Below are positions 27,874-36,634 of a DNA stretch of 64,000 nucleotides, piece by piece (positions within the stretch are counted from its first letter, which is position 1; every line of letters starts with the position of its first letter). Below the pieces are notes generated by a model. It made no database searches and was not told where the DNA came from. It worked only from the letters and a program-made list of their open reading frames with translations. The position numbers and the translations under genes are program-made. Origin of the DNA: Pseudomonas sp. TMP9. Its GTDB lineage: Bacteria; Pseudomonadota; Gammaproteobacteria; Pseudomonadales; Pseudomonadaceae. Location of the stretch: NCBI RefSeq assembly GCF_037943105.1, contig NZ_CP149803.1, forward strand, positions 2,212,001-2,276,000, written 5' to 3'.

Positions 27874-28808
27874 AAACCGCCGCGTGGCAGGCCGACCTGC
27901 AGCAACTCCATCAGTTGCGGCTGTTTAACAACGTTGCCGCTGGGAGCATGACCAGGCTGCTCACCGCGTTCAGCGCCTGCGATTTAGACGCTGGCGACGT
28001 TCTGCTCTCGCCCTTCAACCGCAATCAATACCTCTATCTATTGCTGAAGGGTCAACTCAAGGTTTATCTAGGCTCGCTCGATGGGCACGCCGTGAGCACG
28101 CTCAAAGCCGGTGACTGCGTCGGCGAAATCAGCTTTATTGATAATGGTCACCCCTCTGCTTACGTAGTAGCCACAGAACCCTGCTTTGTATTGTGCCTGC
28201 ACCGCGAATCGCTGTTCAGCTTGCTTCAGAAATCCCCTGAGTTGATGCAAAACCTGCTTGAGCTGCTGTGCGACCGCGTGCGCAAGGGTAATCGGATCAT
28301 TCTCGACAGCGAACAAACCGCCAATATCGACGCCCTGACTGGCGCTTATAACCGGCGCTGGTTGGAGCATATTTTTGAGCGCGAAAGCACCCGCAGCGCG
28401 TTCAATGAAAAACCCCTGTGCATGCTTATGCTCGATGTTGACCACTTCAAAGCCTACAACGACCAGCACGGCCATTTGGCGGGCGATTACGCGCTGTGCC
28501 TGGTTGCCCACACCCTGAGCAACCAATTACGACCCAAGGACAGCCTGACCCGCTACGGCGGTGAAGAATTCGTTATTTTGCTACCGGAAATCAGTGCCGA
28601 GGAAGCCCGCAGCATCGGCGAGCGCTTGCGTGTGGCGCTGGGTGAGGTCAAGTCATTCCACGCGCCCATTGGCGTATTGCCGGGCGTGACGGTGTCCATC
28701 GGCCTCGCGCAAATGCAGCCGCAAGACAGCCTTCAAGGCCTGATCGCTAGGGCCGACAGCGCGCTGTACCAAGCCAAGCAACAAGGTCGCGACTGCCTCT
28801 GTGGCTAA
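27870..28808 (+). CDS. Diguanylate cyclase with N-terminal cyclic-nucleotide-binding-like domain
   Basis: A 312-residue cytoplasmic protein. Residues about 10-135 form a CRP/cNMP-like sensor (LYLLLKGQLKVYL and KAGDCVGEISFIDNG). Residues about 150-310 form a GGDEF domain with the intact active site RYGGEEF and an RPKD inhibitory-site motif five residues before it. It should make c-di-GMP from GTP under control of a bound ligand; the ligand is unknown. An upstream TTG start would add 32 residues but lacks a ribosome binding site, so ATG 27870 is chosen. The PilZ protein at 4878 is another c-di-GMP component in this window. Confidence 0.9.
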   Translation: MKTAAWQADLQQLHQLRLFNNVAAGSMTRLLTAFSACDLDAGDVLLSPFNRNQYLYLLLKGQLKVYLGSLDGHAVSTLKAGDCVGEISFIDNGHPSAYVVATEPCFVLCLHRESLFSLLQKSPELMQNLLELLCDRVRKGNRIILDSEQTANIDALTGAYNRRWLEHIFERESTRSAFNEKPLCMLMLDVDHFKAYNDQHGHLAGDYALCLVAHTLSNQLRPKDSLTRYGGEEFVILLPEISAEEARSIGERLRVALGEVKSFHAPIGVLPGVTVSIGLAQMQPQDSLQGLIARADSALYQAKQQGRDCLCG

Positions 28809-29170
28809 CGCCAAGTGCCGGCTGTACGTTGATCGCCTTGTTTGACAACGATTCGCCAACCGCCATGTGCGAGCAAAAGCCACGTTAATTGGCCCGGCCC
28901 ACACCTCATGCCTGTTGATTGAAAATGCTCTGGGCATGGTCAGGCGCCTGGCCCTGCTCTCCCATACAGACTAACAAACACCTACAAAGGCCCACATATC
29001 TTAGATCCGCCATCATCGGCGGCAACATCCAGTGACTGCTGCTCAGCCGCCTGCCGGTGGACTGACATCCCGACTAATCGCACGTTGCCTAGCATCGTCG
29101 GCGCGGCACTTCGCCGCGCCGGCTTCTTGCTTTACACTGACCGCCGTTCACTTCTTAACCAATTAATGAG
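28809..29170. other. Gap before rhlB with a GC-rich hairpin
   Basis: No gene is seen. A perfect 9-bp stem, CGGCGCGGC (29099-29107), loop ACTTC, GCCGCGCCG (29113-29121), is followed by GCTTCTTGCTTT about 50 nt before the rhlB start. It may terminate the diguanylate cyclase transcript or act in the rhlB leader. Confidence 0.5.
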
Positions 29171-30619
29171 ATGACCGTGCTCAAAGCACTCAAAAAAATG
29201 TTCGGCAAAGCCGAGGGCGAGCAGCACAGCCCAGCAATTCAGCGCACTGAAACGCCCAGCGCGCCGCGCGTCGAACACGACGCCAACGCTGAAAAATCTC
29301 GTCGCAGCGCAGCACCACGTGCAACTGAAGCGCCTGAGAACCTATTACCGAGCAAGGAAAAACCGGCAAAACCGCGCCGCGACCGTCCTGCCAAAGTGCT
29401 TGATAACTGGAAACTTGAAGACTTCGCGGTAGAACCGGCCGAGGGCAAAACTCGCTTTCATGATTTCAAACTCTCGTCTGGGCTGATGCACGCCATCCAT
29501 GACCTTGGCTTCCCCTATTGCACACCGATTCAAGCCCAGGTACTGGGTTACACCCTTAGCGGCCGTGACGCCATTGGTCGCGCACAGACCGGCACGGGCA
29601 AAACGGCAGCGTTTCTGATCTCGATCATCACCCAGTTGCAGCAAACTCCGGCGCCGAAAGACCGCTATATGGGTGAACCGCGGGCGCTGATCATCGCGCC
29701 GACCCGTGAACTGGTGGTGCAAATCGCCAAAGATGCTGCTGACCTGACCAAATACACCGGCCTCAATGTGATGAGCTTTGTCGGCGGCATGGACTTCGAC
29801 AAACAGCTCAAGCTGCTCGAGTCGCGCTTTTGCGACATTTTGGTGGCCACGCCAGGTCGTCTGCTCGACTTTAACCAGCGCGGCGAAGTGCACTTGGACA
29901 TGGTCGAAGTGATGGTATTGGATGAAGCCGACCGCATGCTCGACATGGGCTTTATCCCGCAAGTACGCCAAATTATTCGCCAGACCCCAATGAAGGGCGA
30001 ACGCCAAACCTTGCTGTTCTCCGCCACCTTCACCGACGACGTGATGAACCTGGCTAAACAGTGGACCACTGACCCGGCCATCGTCGAAATTGAACCAGAA
30101 AACGTCGCCAGCGACTCGGTGGAGCAGCACGTCTATGCCGTGGCTGGCAGCGACAAATACAAGCTGCTGTATAACCTGATTACCCAAAACGACTGGATTC
30201 GGGTGATGGTCTTCGCCAACCGCAAAGATGAAGTGCGGCGCATCGAAGAGCGCCTAACCCGCGACGGCATCAGCGCCGTGCAAATGTCCGGCGATGTGCC
30301 GCAGCACAAGCGCATCCGCGCTTTAGAAGGCTTCCGTGAGGGTAAAATTCGCGTGATGGTCGCCACCGATGTGGCAGGTCGTGGCATCCACGTCGATGCA
30401 ATCAGTCACGTGATCAACTTTACCCTGCCGGAAACCCCAGACGACTACGTGCACCGCATCGGCCGTACCGGTCGTGCTGGCGCCAGCGGCACCTCAATCA
30501 GCTTTGCCGGCGAAGACGATGCCTACGCCCTGCCGGGCATCGAAGCACTACTGGGCCGCAAGATCGCCTGCGAAATGCCGCCCGACGAGCTGCTTAAGCC
30601 GGTGCCGCGCAAAAACTGA
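29171..30619 (+). CDS. rhlB: ATP-dependent RNA helicase RhlB
   Basis: A 482-residue DEAD-box helicase. A charged, basic, low-complexity N-terminus of about 90 residues (Lys/Arg/Pro-rich) precedes the core. Motifs: AQTGTGKT (I), PTRELVVQ (Ia), DEADRMLD (II), SATFTDD (III), [13 protein letters not shown] (V), [10 protein letters not shown] (VI). RhlB family members unwind structured RNA and, in enterobacteria, join the degradosome. The N-terminal extension is usual for Pseudomonas. A strong terminator follows. Confidence 0.94.
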   Translation: MTVLKALKKMFGKAEGEQHSPAIQRTETPSAPRVEHDANAEKSRRSAAPRATEAPENLLPSKEKPAKPRRDRPAKVLDNWKLEDFAVEPAEGKTRFHDFKLSSGLMHAIHDLGFPYCTPIQAQVLGYTLSGRDAIGRAQTGTGKTAAFLISIITQLQQTPAPKDRYMGEPRALIIAPTRELVVQIAKDAADLTKYTGLNVMSFVGGMDFDKQLKLLESRFCDILVATPGRLLDFNQRGEVHLDMVEVMVLDEADRMLDMGFIPQVRQIIRQTPMKGERQTLLFSATFTDDVMNLAKQWTTDPAIVEIEPENVASDSVEQHVYAVAGSDKYKLLYNLITQNDWIRVMVFANRKDEVRRIEERLTRDGISAVQMSGDVPQHKRIRALEGFREGKIRVMVATDVAGRGIHVDAISHVINFTLPETPDDYVHRIGRTGRAGASGTSISFAGEDDAYALPGIEALLGRKIACEMPPDELLKPVPRKN

Positions 30620-30630
30620 TCGCCGCGCCG

Positions 30631-30668
30631 CTAAAAAGGCGAAGCTGTGCGGCTTCGCCTTTTTAGTG
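30631..30668. terminator. Terminator between rhlB and dinB
   Basis: A perfect 15-bp stem, CTAAAAAGGCGAAGC (30631-30645) with GCTTCGCCTTTTTAG (30652-30666). The symmetric A and T runs make it bidirectional for the convergent rhlB and dinB. Confidence 0.93.
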
Positions 30669-30701
30669 GCCGACTGTTCATCGCGGCCGCCCTGCGGGTA
30701 G

Positions 30702-31778
30702 TCAGCACGTTGATTCTTGACGTGAAAACAACTCCAACTGTTCGTGCTTGCCACGCAGGTCATGCAAGCGCACGCCAACACCCAGCAGGCGCACAGCCTT
30801 GTTGCCGCGCAAAAAAGCAGCGCTCAGCAGCCGGCTGTAACTGTCTAGGTCACGTCGCGCCCCAGCTTGCTCCAGCGTGGTCTGAGTAAAGTCATGAAAT
30901 TTGATTTTAACGAAGGGTTTATCGGGTCGGTAACTGGGGTCTAAACGCGCCATACGCGTGTCCAATTCCTCTAGCAGAGCGGGCAATTGTTCCAGGCAGG
31001 CGGCGAGATCGGGCAAATCTTTGTCGAAGGTGTTTTCCACGCTAACGGACTGACGCCGGCTGTCGTTATGCACTGCGCGCTCATCAATGCCGCGCGCCAA
31101 CCCCCACAGGCGCTCGCCGAAGCTGCCAAACTCTTTGACCAACGCCAGCTTGTTGTACTCGCGTAGGTCACTGCAGGTGCGGATGCCCAAGCGTCCGAGC
31201 TTGTCAGCCGTGACCTTACCCACGCCATGCAATTTATTCACCGCCAAGGAGGCGACAAAATCGTCCACCTCATCAGGGGTGATAACGAACAAGCCGTTGG
31301 GCTTCTTCCAGTCGCTGGCAATCTTGGCGAGGAACTTGTTCGGCGCCACGCCTGCAGAAACCGTGATGTGCAACGCCTGCGATACTCGCCGACGAATATC
31401 CTGGGCGATGCGCGTAGCGCTGCCGGCAAAGTGCGGACTGTCAGTAACATCTAGGTAGGCTTCATCAAGCGATAACGGCTCGATGAGCTCGGTGTAGTCT
31501 CGAAAGATCGCCTGAATTTCGCGCGAAACCAACTTGTAAGCTTCCATACGCGGCTTAACGATCACCAGGTCTGGGCACAGCTTTAACGCGTGCCCCGACG
31601 CCATCGCCGAACGCACACCGTAGCTGCGCGCCTCATAGTTACAGGTGGCAATCACCCCGCGCCGATCCGCCGAGCCGCCGACCGCCAGCGGCTTGTTGGC
31701 CAAACTCGGGTCATCACGCATTTCGATGGCAGCATAAAAGCAGTCACAGTCAACGTGGATGATCTTGCGGCTGTTCAT
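30702..31778 (-). CDS. dinB: DNA polymerase IV (DinB)
   Basis: A 358-residue Y-family translesion polymerase. HVDCDCFYAAIEM carries the first catalytic aspartate, EPLSLDEAYLDVT the second set, and SAGVAPNKFLAKIASD is the palm/finger core. The little finger ends with GVGVRLHDLR. The DEQL-like C-terminal tail EQLELF is a likely beta-clamp-binding motif. The start at 31778 (MNSRKIIHVDCDC) matches the family; an ATG at 31790 is possible. No clear LexA box is seen upstream. Confidence 0.95.
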   Translation of the reverse strand: MNSRKIIHVDCDCFYAAIEMRDDPSLANKPLAVGGSADRRGVIATCNYEARSYGVRSAMASGHALKLCPDLVIVKPRMEAYKLVSREIQAIFRDYTELIEPLSLDEAYLDVTDSPHFAGSATRIAQDIRRRVSQALHITVSAGVAPNKFLAKIASDWKKPNGLFVITPDEVDDFVASLAVNKLHGVGKVTADKLGRLGIRTCSDLREYNKLALVKEFGSFGERLWGLARGIDERAVHNDSRRQSVSVENTFDKDLPDLAACLEQLPALLEELDTRMARLDPSYRPDKPFVKIKFHDFTQTTLEQAGARRDLDSYSRLLSAAFLRGNKAVRLLGVGVRLHDLRGKHEQLELFSRQESTC

Positions 31779-31801
31779 CGTCAAAGCCATCAACCCTACC
31801 G

Positions 31802-32017
31802 CTATTGCGCCGCTGAACTCAAGGGAGCGGCCGGTGTGGCCTCACTCTGCACGTCATCCGACTTGCTGATATAAGACTGGATAACCAAAATAACGATCAA
31901 CATAAAGGCCGCCAAGGGCAACAATTTGCTCTTACCCGCCACAGCTGCACCGCATCCGGGACAGGTCTTGGCCTCAACTACGACCTGGGCACCACACGAC
32001 TTGCATTTACTGCGCAT
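31802..32017 (-). CDS. Small zinc-ribbon membrane protein
   Basis: A 71-residue protein. The N-terminus is a compact zinc ribbon (C5-K-S-C8, then C19-P-G-C22), followed by one transmembrane helix (LLPLAAFMLIVILVIQ) and an Ala/Ser-rich tail. GGAGAGCGG precedes the ATG. It lies just upstream of dinB on the same strand, so the two may share a transcript. No function is known. Confidence 0.72.
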   Translation of the reverse strand: MRSKCKSCGAQVVVEAKTCPGCGAAVAGKSKLLPLAAFMLIVILVIQSYISKSDDVQSEATPAAPLSSAAQ

Positions 32018-32200
32018 AACACCGCTCTCCTTTAATGGGCATGGACTCTAGCCCAACAGCCTGGTCACAGGCTATGACGAAAGCGTTTGCACCCCTTTAG
32101 TCAGGCTGAGGCAGCCAGACGCAGCCCAGGGCTCAGGCGTGGAGAACTCAGCTAATGTGGCTAAGCATCTGAATAAAATAGAATTCTTCTTACGTTTTGG

Positions 32201-32228
32201 TTGACAGATTGTATTTTGCCGCTATAGT
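32201..32228 (+). promoter_or_regulatory. Promoter of the first initiator tRNA gene
   Basis: TTGACA (32201-32206), 16-nt spacer, TATAGT (32223-32228), ending 6 nt before the tRNA. This is a strong sigma-70 type promoter. It differs in sequence from the promoters of the second and third copies. Confidence 0.85.
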
Positions 32229-32234
32229 TGGCGC

Positions 32235-32311
<77 letters not shown>

Positions 32312-32318
32312 GATACTC

Positions 32319-32350
32319 AAAAAAGGCCACTCACTCGAGTGGCCTTTTTT
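32319..32350 (+). terminator. Terminator of tRNA-fMet copy 1
   Basis: AAAAAAGGCCACTC (32319-32332), loop ACTC, GAGTGGCCTTTTTT (32337-32350). Confidence 0.93.
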
Positions 32351-32398
32351 GCTTTCCGCCCTAACCATTTAAGTTATTGATTAAAAACCACTAATCGA

Positions 32399-32426
32399 TT
32401 GACAAAGATTCTCTTCTGTATAGAAT
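32399..32426 (+). promoter_or_regulatory. Promoter of the second initiator tRNA gene
   Basis: TTGACA (32399-32404), 16-nt spacer, TAGAAT (32421-32426), 6 nt before the tRNA. Confidence 0.85.
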
Positions 32427-32432
32427 CGTCTG

Positions 32433-32509
<77 letters not shown>

Positions 32510-32516
32510 GATACTC

Positions 32517-32548
32517 AAAAAAGGCCACTCACTCGAGTGGCCTTTTTT
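32517..32548 (+). terminator. Terminator of tRNA-fMet copy 2
   Basis: Same 14-bp stem and T-run as copy 1, shifted by 198 bp. Confidence 0.93.
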
Positions 32549-32596
32549 GCTTTCCGCCCTCACCACTTAAGTTATTGATTAAAAACCACTAATCGA

Positions 32597-32624
32597 TTGA
32601 CAAAGATTCTCTTCTGTATAGAAT
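32597..32624 (+). promoter_or_regulatory. Promoter of the third initiator tRNA gene
   Basis: TTGACA (32597-32602) and TAGAAT (32619-32624), identical to the second promoter. Confidence 0.85.
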
Positions 32625-32630
32625 CGTCGG

Positions 32631-32707
<77 letters not shown>

Positions 32708-32716
32708 GATATTCAG

Positions 32717-32744
32717 AAAGGCCACTCAATCGAGTGGCCTTTTT
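32717..32744 (+). terminator. Terminator of tRNA-fMet copy 3
   Basis: AAAGGCCACTC (32717-32727), loop AATC, GAGTGGCCTTT (32732-32742) with a T-rich tail. Slightly diverged from the other two. Confidence 0.9.
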
Positions 32745-33135
32745 GTTTTGGCTTGTTTAAACGGCGCACCAGCACCGCTCAATCAACAGCCCCTCGCTAC
32801 CCGCTCCGCATGTTTCCCTGCTCCCAGATTCGCCTGCGATGACGCTTAATCGCAACAAACTAGGCCATAACACCAGCCCTGCAGGGTTTTGGACGGGTCG
32901 CAGCAGCGCCGAACAAACAAGGCCAGCCAACACCGCGGCGATTATTGGTTACTTTAGTTTGCATCACGCGGCCAGGCTGCTCCGCTGTTAAGCATGCAAC
33001 ACCACCCTTAAACGCTCGCATATGGACCGCTCAGCGCTGGTCAACTGGCGGCGTCACCGCTAGAATTGCGCACTTTTTGATCAGAGGCGCAGCCATGCGC
33101 CCAGCATCCATACGTTCATGCCTGAGGTTACCGCC
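32745..33135. other. Gap between tRNA array and rimO
   Basis: About 390 bp with no convincing gene. One plus-strand frame runs through it into rimO, but its residues look like chance. It should contain the rimO promoter. Confidence 0.5.
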
Positions 33136-34458
33136 ATGTCCACCCCCGCTGCGCCAAAAGTCGGCTTCGTTTCACTTGGATGCCCCAAAGCCTTGGTGGA
33201 CTCCGAGCGCATTCTGACCCAGCTGCGCATGGAAGGTTATGAGGTGGTGTCGACCTATCAGGACGCCGACGTGGTGGTGGTCAACACCTGCGGCTTTATC
33301 GACAGCGCCAAGGCTGAATCTCTGGAAGTAATCGGCGAAGCCATTAAAGAAAACGGCAAAGTGATTGTCACCGGCTGCATGGGCGTGGAAGAAAGCGCAA
33401 TCCGCAACGTACACCCCAGCGTGCTCTCAGTGACCGGCCCGCAACAGTATGAACAGGTGCTCAACGCCGTACACGACGTGGTGCCACCCTCGACCTCACA
33501 CAATCCACTGATCGACCTTGTGCCGCCGCAAGGCATCAAGCTCACCCCGCGCCATTACGCTTATTTGAAGATATCCGAAGGCTGCAACCACACCTGCAGC
33601 TTTTGCATCATCCCGTCCATGCGCGGCAAGCTGGTCAGCCGGCCTGTGGGCGACGTGCTCAGCGAAGCCGAGCGCCTGGTGAAAGCCGGCGTTAAAGAGC
33701 TGCTGGTGATTTCTCAGGACACCAGCGCCTATGGCGTCGACATGAAGTACAAAACTGACTTCTGGAACGGCCAGCCGGTGAAAACTCGCATGACCGAAAT
33801 GTGCGAAGCCTTATCGAGCATGGGTGTTTGGGTGCGTTTGCACTACGTCTACCCCTACCCGCACGTCGACGAACTGATCCCGCTGATGGCCGCTGGTAAA
33901 ATCCTGCCGTACCTGGATATCCCCTTCCAGCACGCCAGCCCGAAAATACTTAAAGCGATGAAGCGCCCAGCCTTCGAAGACAAGACCTTGGCGCGGATCA
34001 AGAATTGGCGCGAAATCTGCCCGGAACTGACCATCCGCTCGACCTTTATCGTCGGTTTCCCCGGTGAAACTGAAGAAGACTTCCAATACCTCCTCAACTG
34101 GCTGACCGAAGCCCAGCTCGACCGCGTGGGTTGCTTCCAGTACTCGCCCGTCGAAGGGGCATCCGCCAACCTGCTCGACAACCACGTACCGGATGACGTG
34201 AAGCAGGACCGCTGGGACCGCTTTATGGCTCATCAACAAGCCATCAGCACCGCACGCCTGCAGCTGAAAGTCGGTAAAGAAATGGATGTGCTGATCGACG
34301 AGGTCGACGACCAAGGCGCAGTCGCCCGCTGCTATGCCGACGCACCGGAGATCGACGGTAGCGTGTTTATCGCCAGCACGGAGGTCAAGCCTGGCGACAA
34401 AGTACGCGTGCGTATCGTTGATGCCGATGAATACGACATGTGGGCTGAGTTGATTTAA
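33136..34458 (+). CDS. rimO: Ribosomal protein S12 methylthiotransferase RimO
   Basis: A 440-residue radical-SAM enzyme that methylthiolates an aspartate of ribosomal protein S12. The N-terminal UPF0004 domain has its cysteines ([24 protein letters not shown]). The radical-SAM cluster motif is [13 protein letters not shown] domain ends the protein ([20 protein letters not shown]). The ATG at 33136 gives the family N-terminus [15 protein letters not shown]; a longer frame adds six residues without support. A terminator follows at 34478-34497. Confidence 0.97.
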   Translation: MSTPAAPKVGFVSLGCPKALVDSERILTQLRMEGYEVVSTYQDADVVVVNTCGFIDSAKAESLEVIGEAIKENGKVIVTGCMGVEESAIRNVHPSVLSVTGPQQYEQVLNAVHDVVPPSTSHNPLIDLVPPQGIKLTPRHYAYLKISEGCNHTCSFCIIPSMRGKLVSRPVGDVLSEAERLVKAGVKELLVISQDTSAYGVDMKYKTDFWNGQPVKTRMTEMCEALSSMGVWVRLHYVYPYPHVDELIPLMAAGKILPYLDIPFQHASPKILKAMKRPAFEDKTLARIKNWREICPELTIRSTFIVGFPGETEEDFQYLLNWLTEAQLDRVGCFQYSPVEGASANLLDNHVPDDVKQDRWDRFMAHQQAISTARLQLKVGKEMDVLIDEVDDQGAVARCYADAPEIDGSVFIASTEVKPGDKVRVRIVDADEYDMWAELI

Positions 34459-34477
34459 GCCCAAGGTCGTCGAGACT

Positions 34478-34502
34478 AGCCCCGTCTGCACGGGGCTTTT
34501 TT
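34478..34502 (+). terminator. rimO terminator
   Basis: AGCCCCG (34478-34484), loop TCTGCA, CGGGGCT (34491-34497), then a run of T. Confidence 0.9.
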
Positions 34503-34707
34503 CTGCCTCATATTTCAATATCAGGCTGGCGATTGCCCCAGCGAACACCCAAGCCTCCATCAAGTAGCCGCCCAATAGCCGGCAACCCGATAAATGCGGC
34601 TCCCGCGCTGGCGAATTAGCGAATTGGCGAAGCAATCAACTGGATCGGCACCCTTGTGATGCGGCGGGTGCCTCGGTAACGTGGGCGCACTTTTGAGGAG
34701 TATCCGC

Positions 34708-35379
34708 ATGCGTGCCAGCCGTATTTTTTGCTTTGCTTTGTTGCCATTGCTCGCCAGTTGCCAGGTGTTTACCGAAAAAACGGCTGAGCCTGAGAGTGAG
34801 CAAACGCGCATGCAAGGCGAGTTAAGCCTTAGCGCTGGCCAGTTGCTGTTTCGTCCGTGCCGGGAGCAGCGGCAATTTATCGTTAATAACGCCGGGGCAA
34901 CCGGGCTGAGCAGTGATGCCAATAACTTGTTCAGCATTGGGCACAGCACCCTTTATGTAGACATGCGCGGGCAACTGCAAGCCAACGCTAAAACGAGTGT
35001 CGACGGCCAATTCGTGCCCAGCCAGGTTTATCGCGTGCAGGCTGAAGGCCAAGGTTGTTCAGACATTAACTTTGCCCGCACCATGCTGCGCGCCAGTGGC
35101 CGTGAGCCGCAGTGGAGCATTGCCGTGAGTAATCAGGGCATGGTGTTTAACCGTGTCGGCCAGGAGCCGCAAGCGCTGCCTTATCTTGAAGAACAACTGC
35201 CGGAAGGTCGCCTAAGCCTGAGCAGCGAAGCCAATGGTCAACGCCTTGAGCTCTGGGTTGCCAAACAGCGCTGTGTCGACAGCATGAGCGGCGCGGTGCA
35301 GCACATGAGTGCCGAGTTACGCCTTAATGGTGACGTGTTACGCGGCTGCGCCTTCCTTGGCGGCGCGCGTAACGACTAA
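34708..35379 (+). CDS. Putative membrane-anchored lipoprotein (COG3650-like)
   Basis: A 223-residue protein with a lipoprotein signal peptide (lipobox LLASC, Cys18 or so). Two similar halves each hold paired cysteines: FRPCREQR with GQGCSDINF in the first, and KQRCVDSMSGA with LRGCAFLGG in the second. The C-terminal signature CVDSMSG...ADGCA-like spacing is typical of COG3650 proteins. TGAGGAG precedes the ATG at 34708. Outer-membrane or periplasmic location is likely; function unknown. Confidence 0.82.
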   Translation: MRASRIFCFALLPLLASCQVFTEKTAEPESEQTRMQGELSLSAGQLLFRPCREQRQFIVNNAGATGLSSDANNLFSIGHSTLYVDMRGQLQANAKTSVDGQFVPSQVYRVQAEGQGCSDINFARTMLRASGREPQWSIAVSNQGMVFNRVGQEPQALPYLEEQLPEGRLSLSSEANGQRLELWVAKQRCVDSMSGAVQHMSAELRLNGDVLRGCAFLGGARND

Positions 35380-35480
35380 CGCCTCATTGCCCGAGCAATG
35401 CGTCGATAGCTGAGATAGATCAGCCTGCCGGAAGGTGTTTGGCCTAAGCTGCAAGGGAAGTCAGCCAAAGGGATACCGTT

Positions 35481-36482
35481 ATGCTGCGCATTGCTATCAA
35501 TGGATATGGACGTATTGGTCGCTGCTTGGTCCGCGCATTGTTTGAGCGCAACCTGCAGGACCAGATTCACCTTGTCGCGATCAATGACTTGGGTGAGCAA
35601 AGCACCCTCGCCCACCTAACCCGCTTCGATTCCACCTTCGGCCGCTTCCCCGGTCAAATCAACTTAGAAGGTGATGTGTTGCGGGTCGATGGTTACCCAA
35701 TCAAGCTGCTGTGCGAACGTGAAGTGGCGAACCTGCCCTGGGGTGAGCAGGCGATTGACGTGGTGCTTGAGTGCACCGGCAAGCTGAAAAAGCGCGCGCA
35801 CGTCGAGCAACACATCACGGCGGGTAGCCCACGGGTGCTGCTCTCGCACCCACTCGACAGCGCCGACCTGACCGTGGTGTATGGCGTCAATCATGAGTTG
35901 CTGGGCGATCAGCAGATCGTCTCCAACGCGTCCTGCACCACCAACTGCCTCGCACCATTAGCCAAAGTGCTGCATGAGGCCGTGGGCATTCGTCAGGGTC
36001 TGGTCAACACCATTCACGCCTACACCAACGATCAAAACCTGCTGGATAAAACCCACAGCGACTTGTACCGCGCCCGCGCCGCAGCGCTGTCGATGATCCC
36101 CACCAGCACCGGCGCCGCTAAGACCATCGGCCTGGTGTTGCCGGAATTAGCCGGCCGCTTGGATGGGCTGTCGGTACGCGTACCAACGCCGAATGTGTCA
36201 CTGGTTGATTTGACCTTTACCTGCGAACGCCCAACAACCCGCGAGGCAATCAATGCGGCGCTGCAAACCGGTGCTGCGCGGTTGCCAGCTGGGGTAATGG
36301 AGTGCAACGAGCTGGCACTGGTGTCCAGTGACTTCAACGGTTATCCGGTGTCTTGCGTGGTCGACCTTAACCACACACGCGTACAAGGTGATTTGGTCAA
36401 GGTATTGGCGTGGTACGACAACGAGTGGGCGTTTGCCAACCGCATGTTGGATGTGCTGATGGCCTGGGTAAAGCCTGCATAG
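35481..36482 (+). CDS. Type I glyceraldehyde-3-phosphate dehydrogenase family protein
   Basis: A 333-residue NAD-dependent phosphorylating dehydrogenase. It has the Rossmann motif NGYGRIGR, the catalytic NASCTTNC (Cys152), TIHAYTNDQN with the catalytic His, and AWYDNEW near the end. Some segments (NLPWGEQAIDVVLECTG, VLLSHP) are nearer to erythrose-4-phosphate dehydrogenase, while TIHAYTNDQN and STGAAKTIGLVLPEL are GAPDH-like. It is therefore called GAPDH family without a symbol. It stands alone, not next to glycolytic genes. Confidence 0.9.
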   Translation: MLRIAINGYGRIGRCLVRALFERNLQDQIHLVAINDLGEQSTLAHLTRFDSTFGRFPGQINLEGDVLRVDGYPIKLLCEREVANLPWGEQAIDVVLECTGKLKKRAHVEQHITAGSPRVLLSHPLDSADLTVVYGVNHELLGDQQIVSNASCTTNCLAPLAKVLHEAVGIRQGLVNTIHAYTNDQNLLDKTHSDLYRARAAALSMIPTSTGAAKTIGLVLPELAGRLDGLSVRVPTPNVSLVDLTFTCERPTTREAINAALQTGAARLPAGVMECNELALVSSDFNGYPVSCVVDLNHTRVQGDLVKVLAWYDNEWAFANRMLDVLMAWVKPA

Positions 36483-36634
36483 GCGCACCTCTTGGCTGCA
36501 TAAAAATACTACGCCAACACGCAGCCAACTTTGCAGGCACCCCACCTAAGCCGACGGCGCTCATTCGTAGGTATAATCGCCGCCTCTTAAAAGCTGCCGG
36601 GTTGCCTCCGGCCCTTGTCTGTGGATTGCCCATC

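Noticed and set aside
29345..30187. A 280-residue minus-strand frame inside rhlB
   Set aside because: Complete DEAD-box motifs on the plus strand show it is a shadow.
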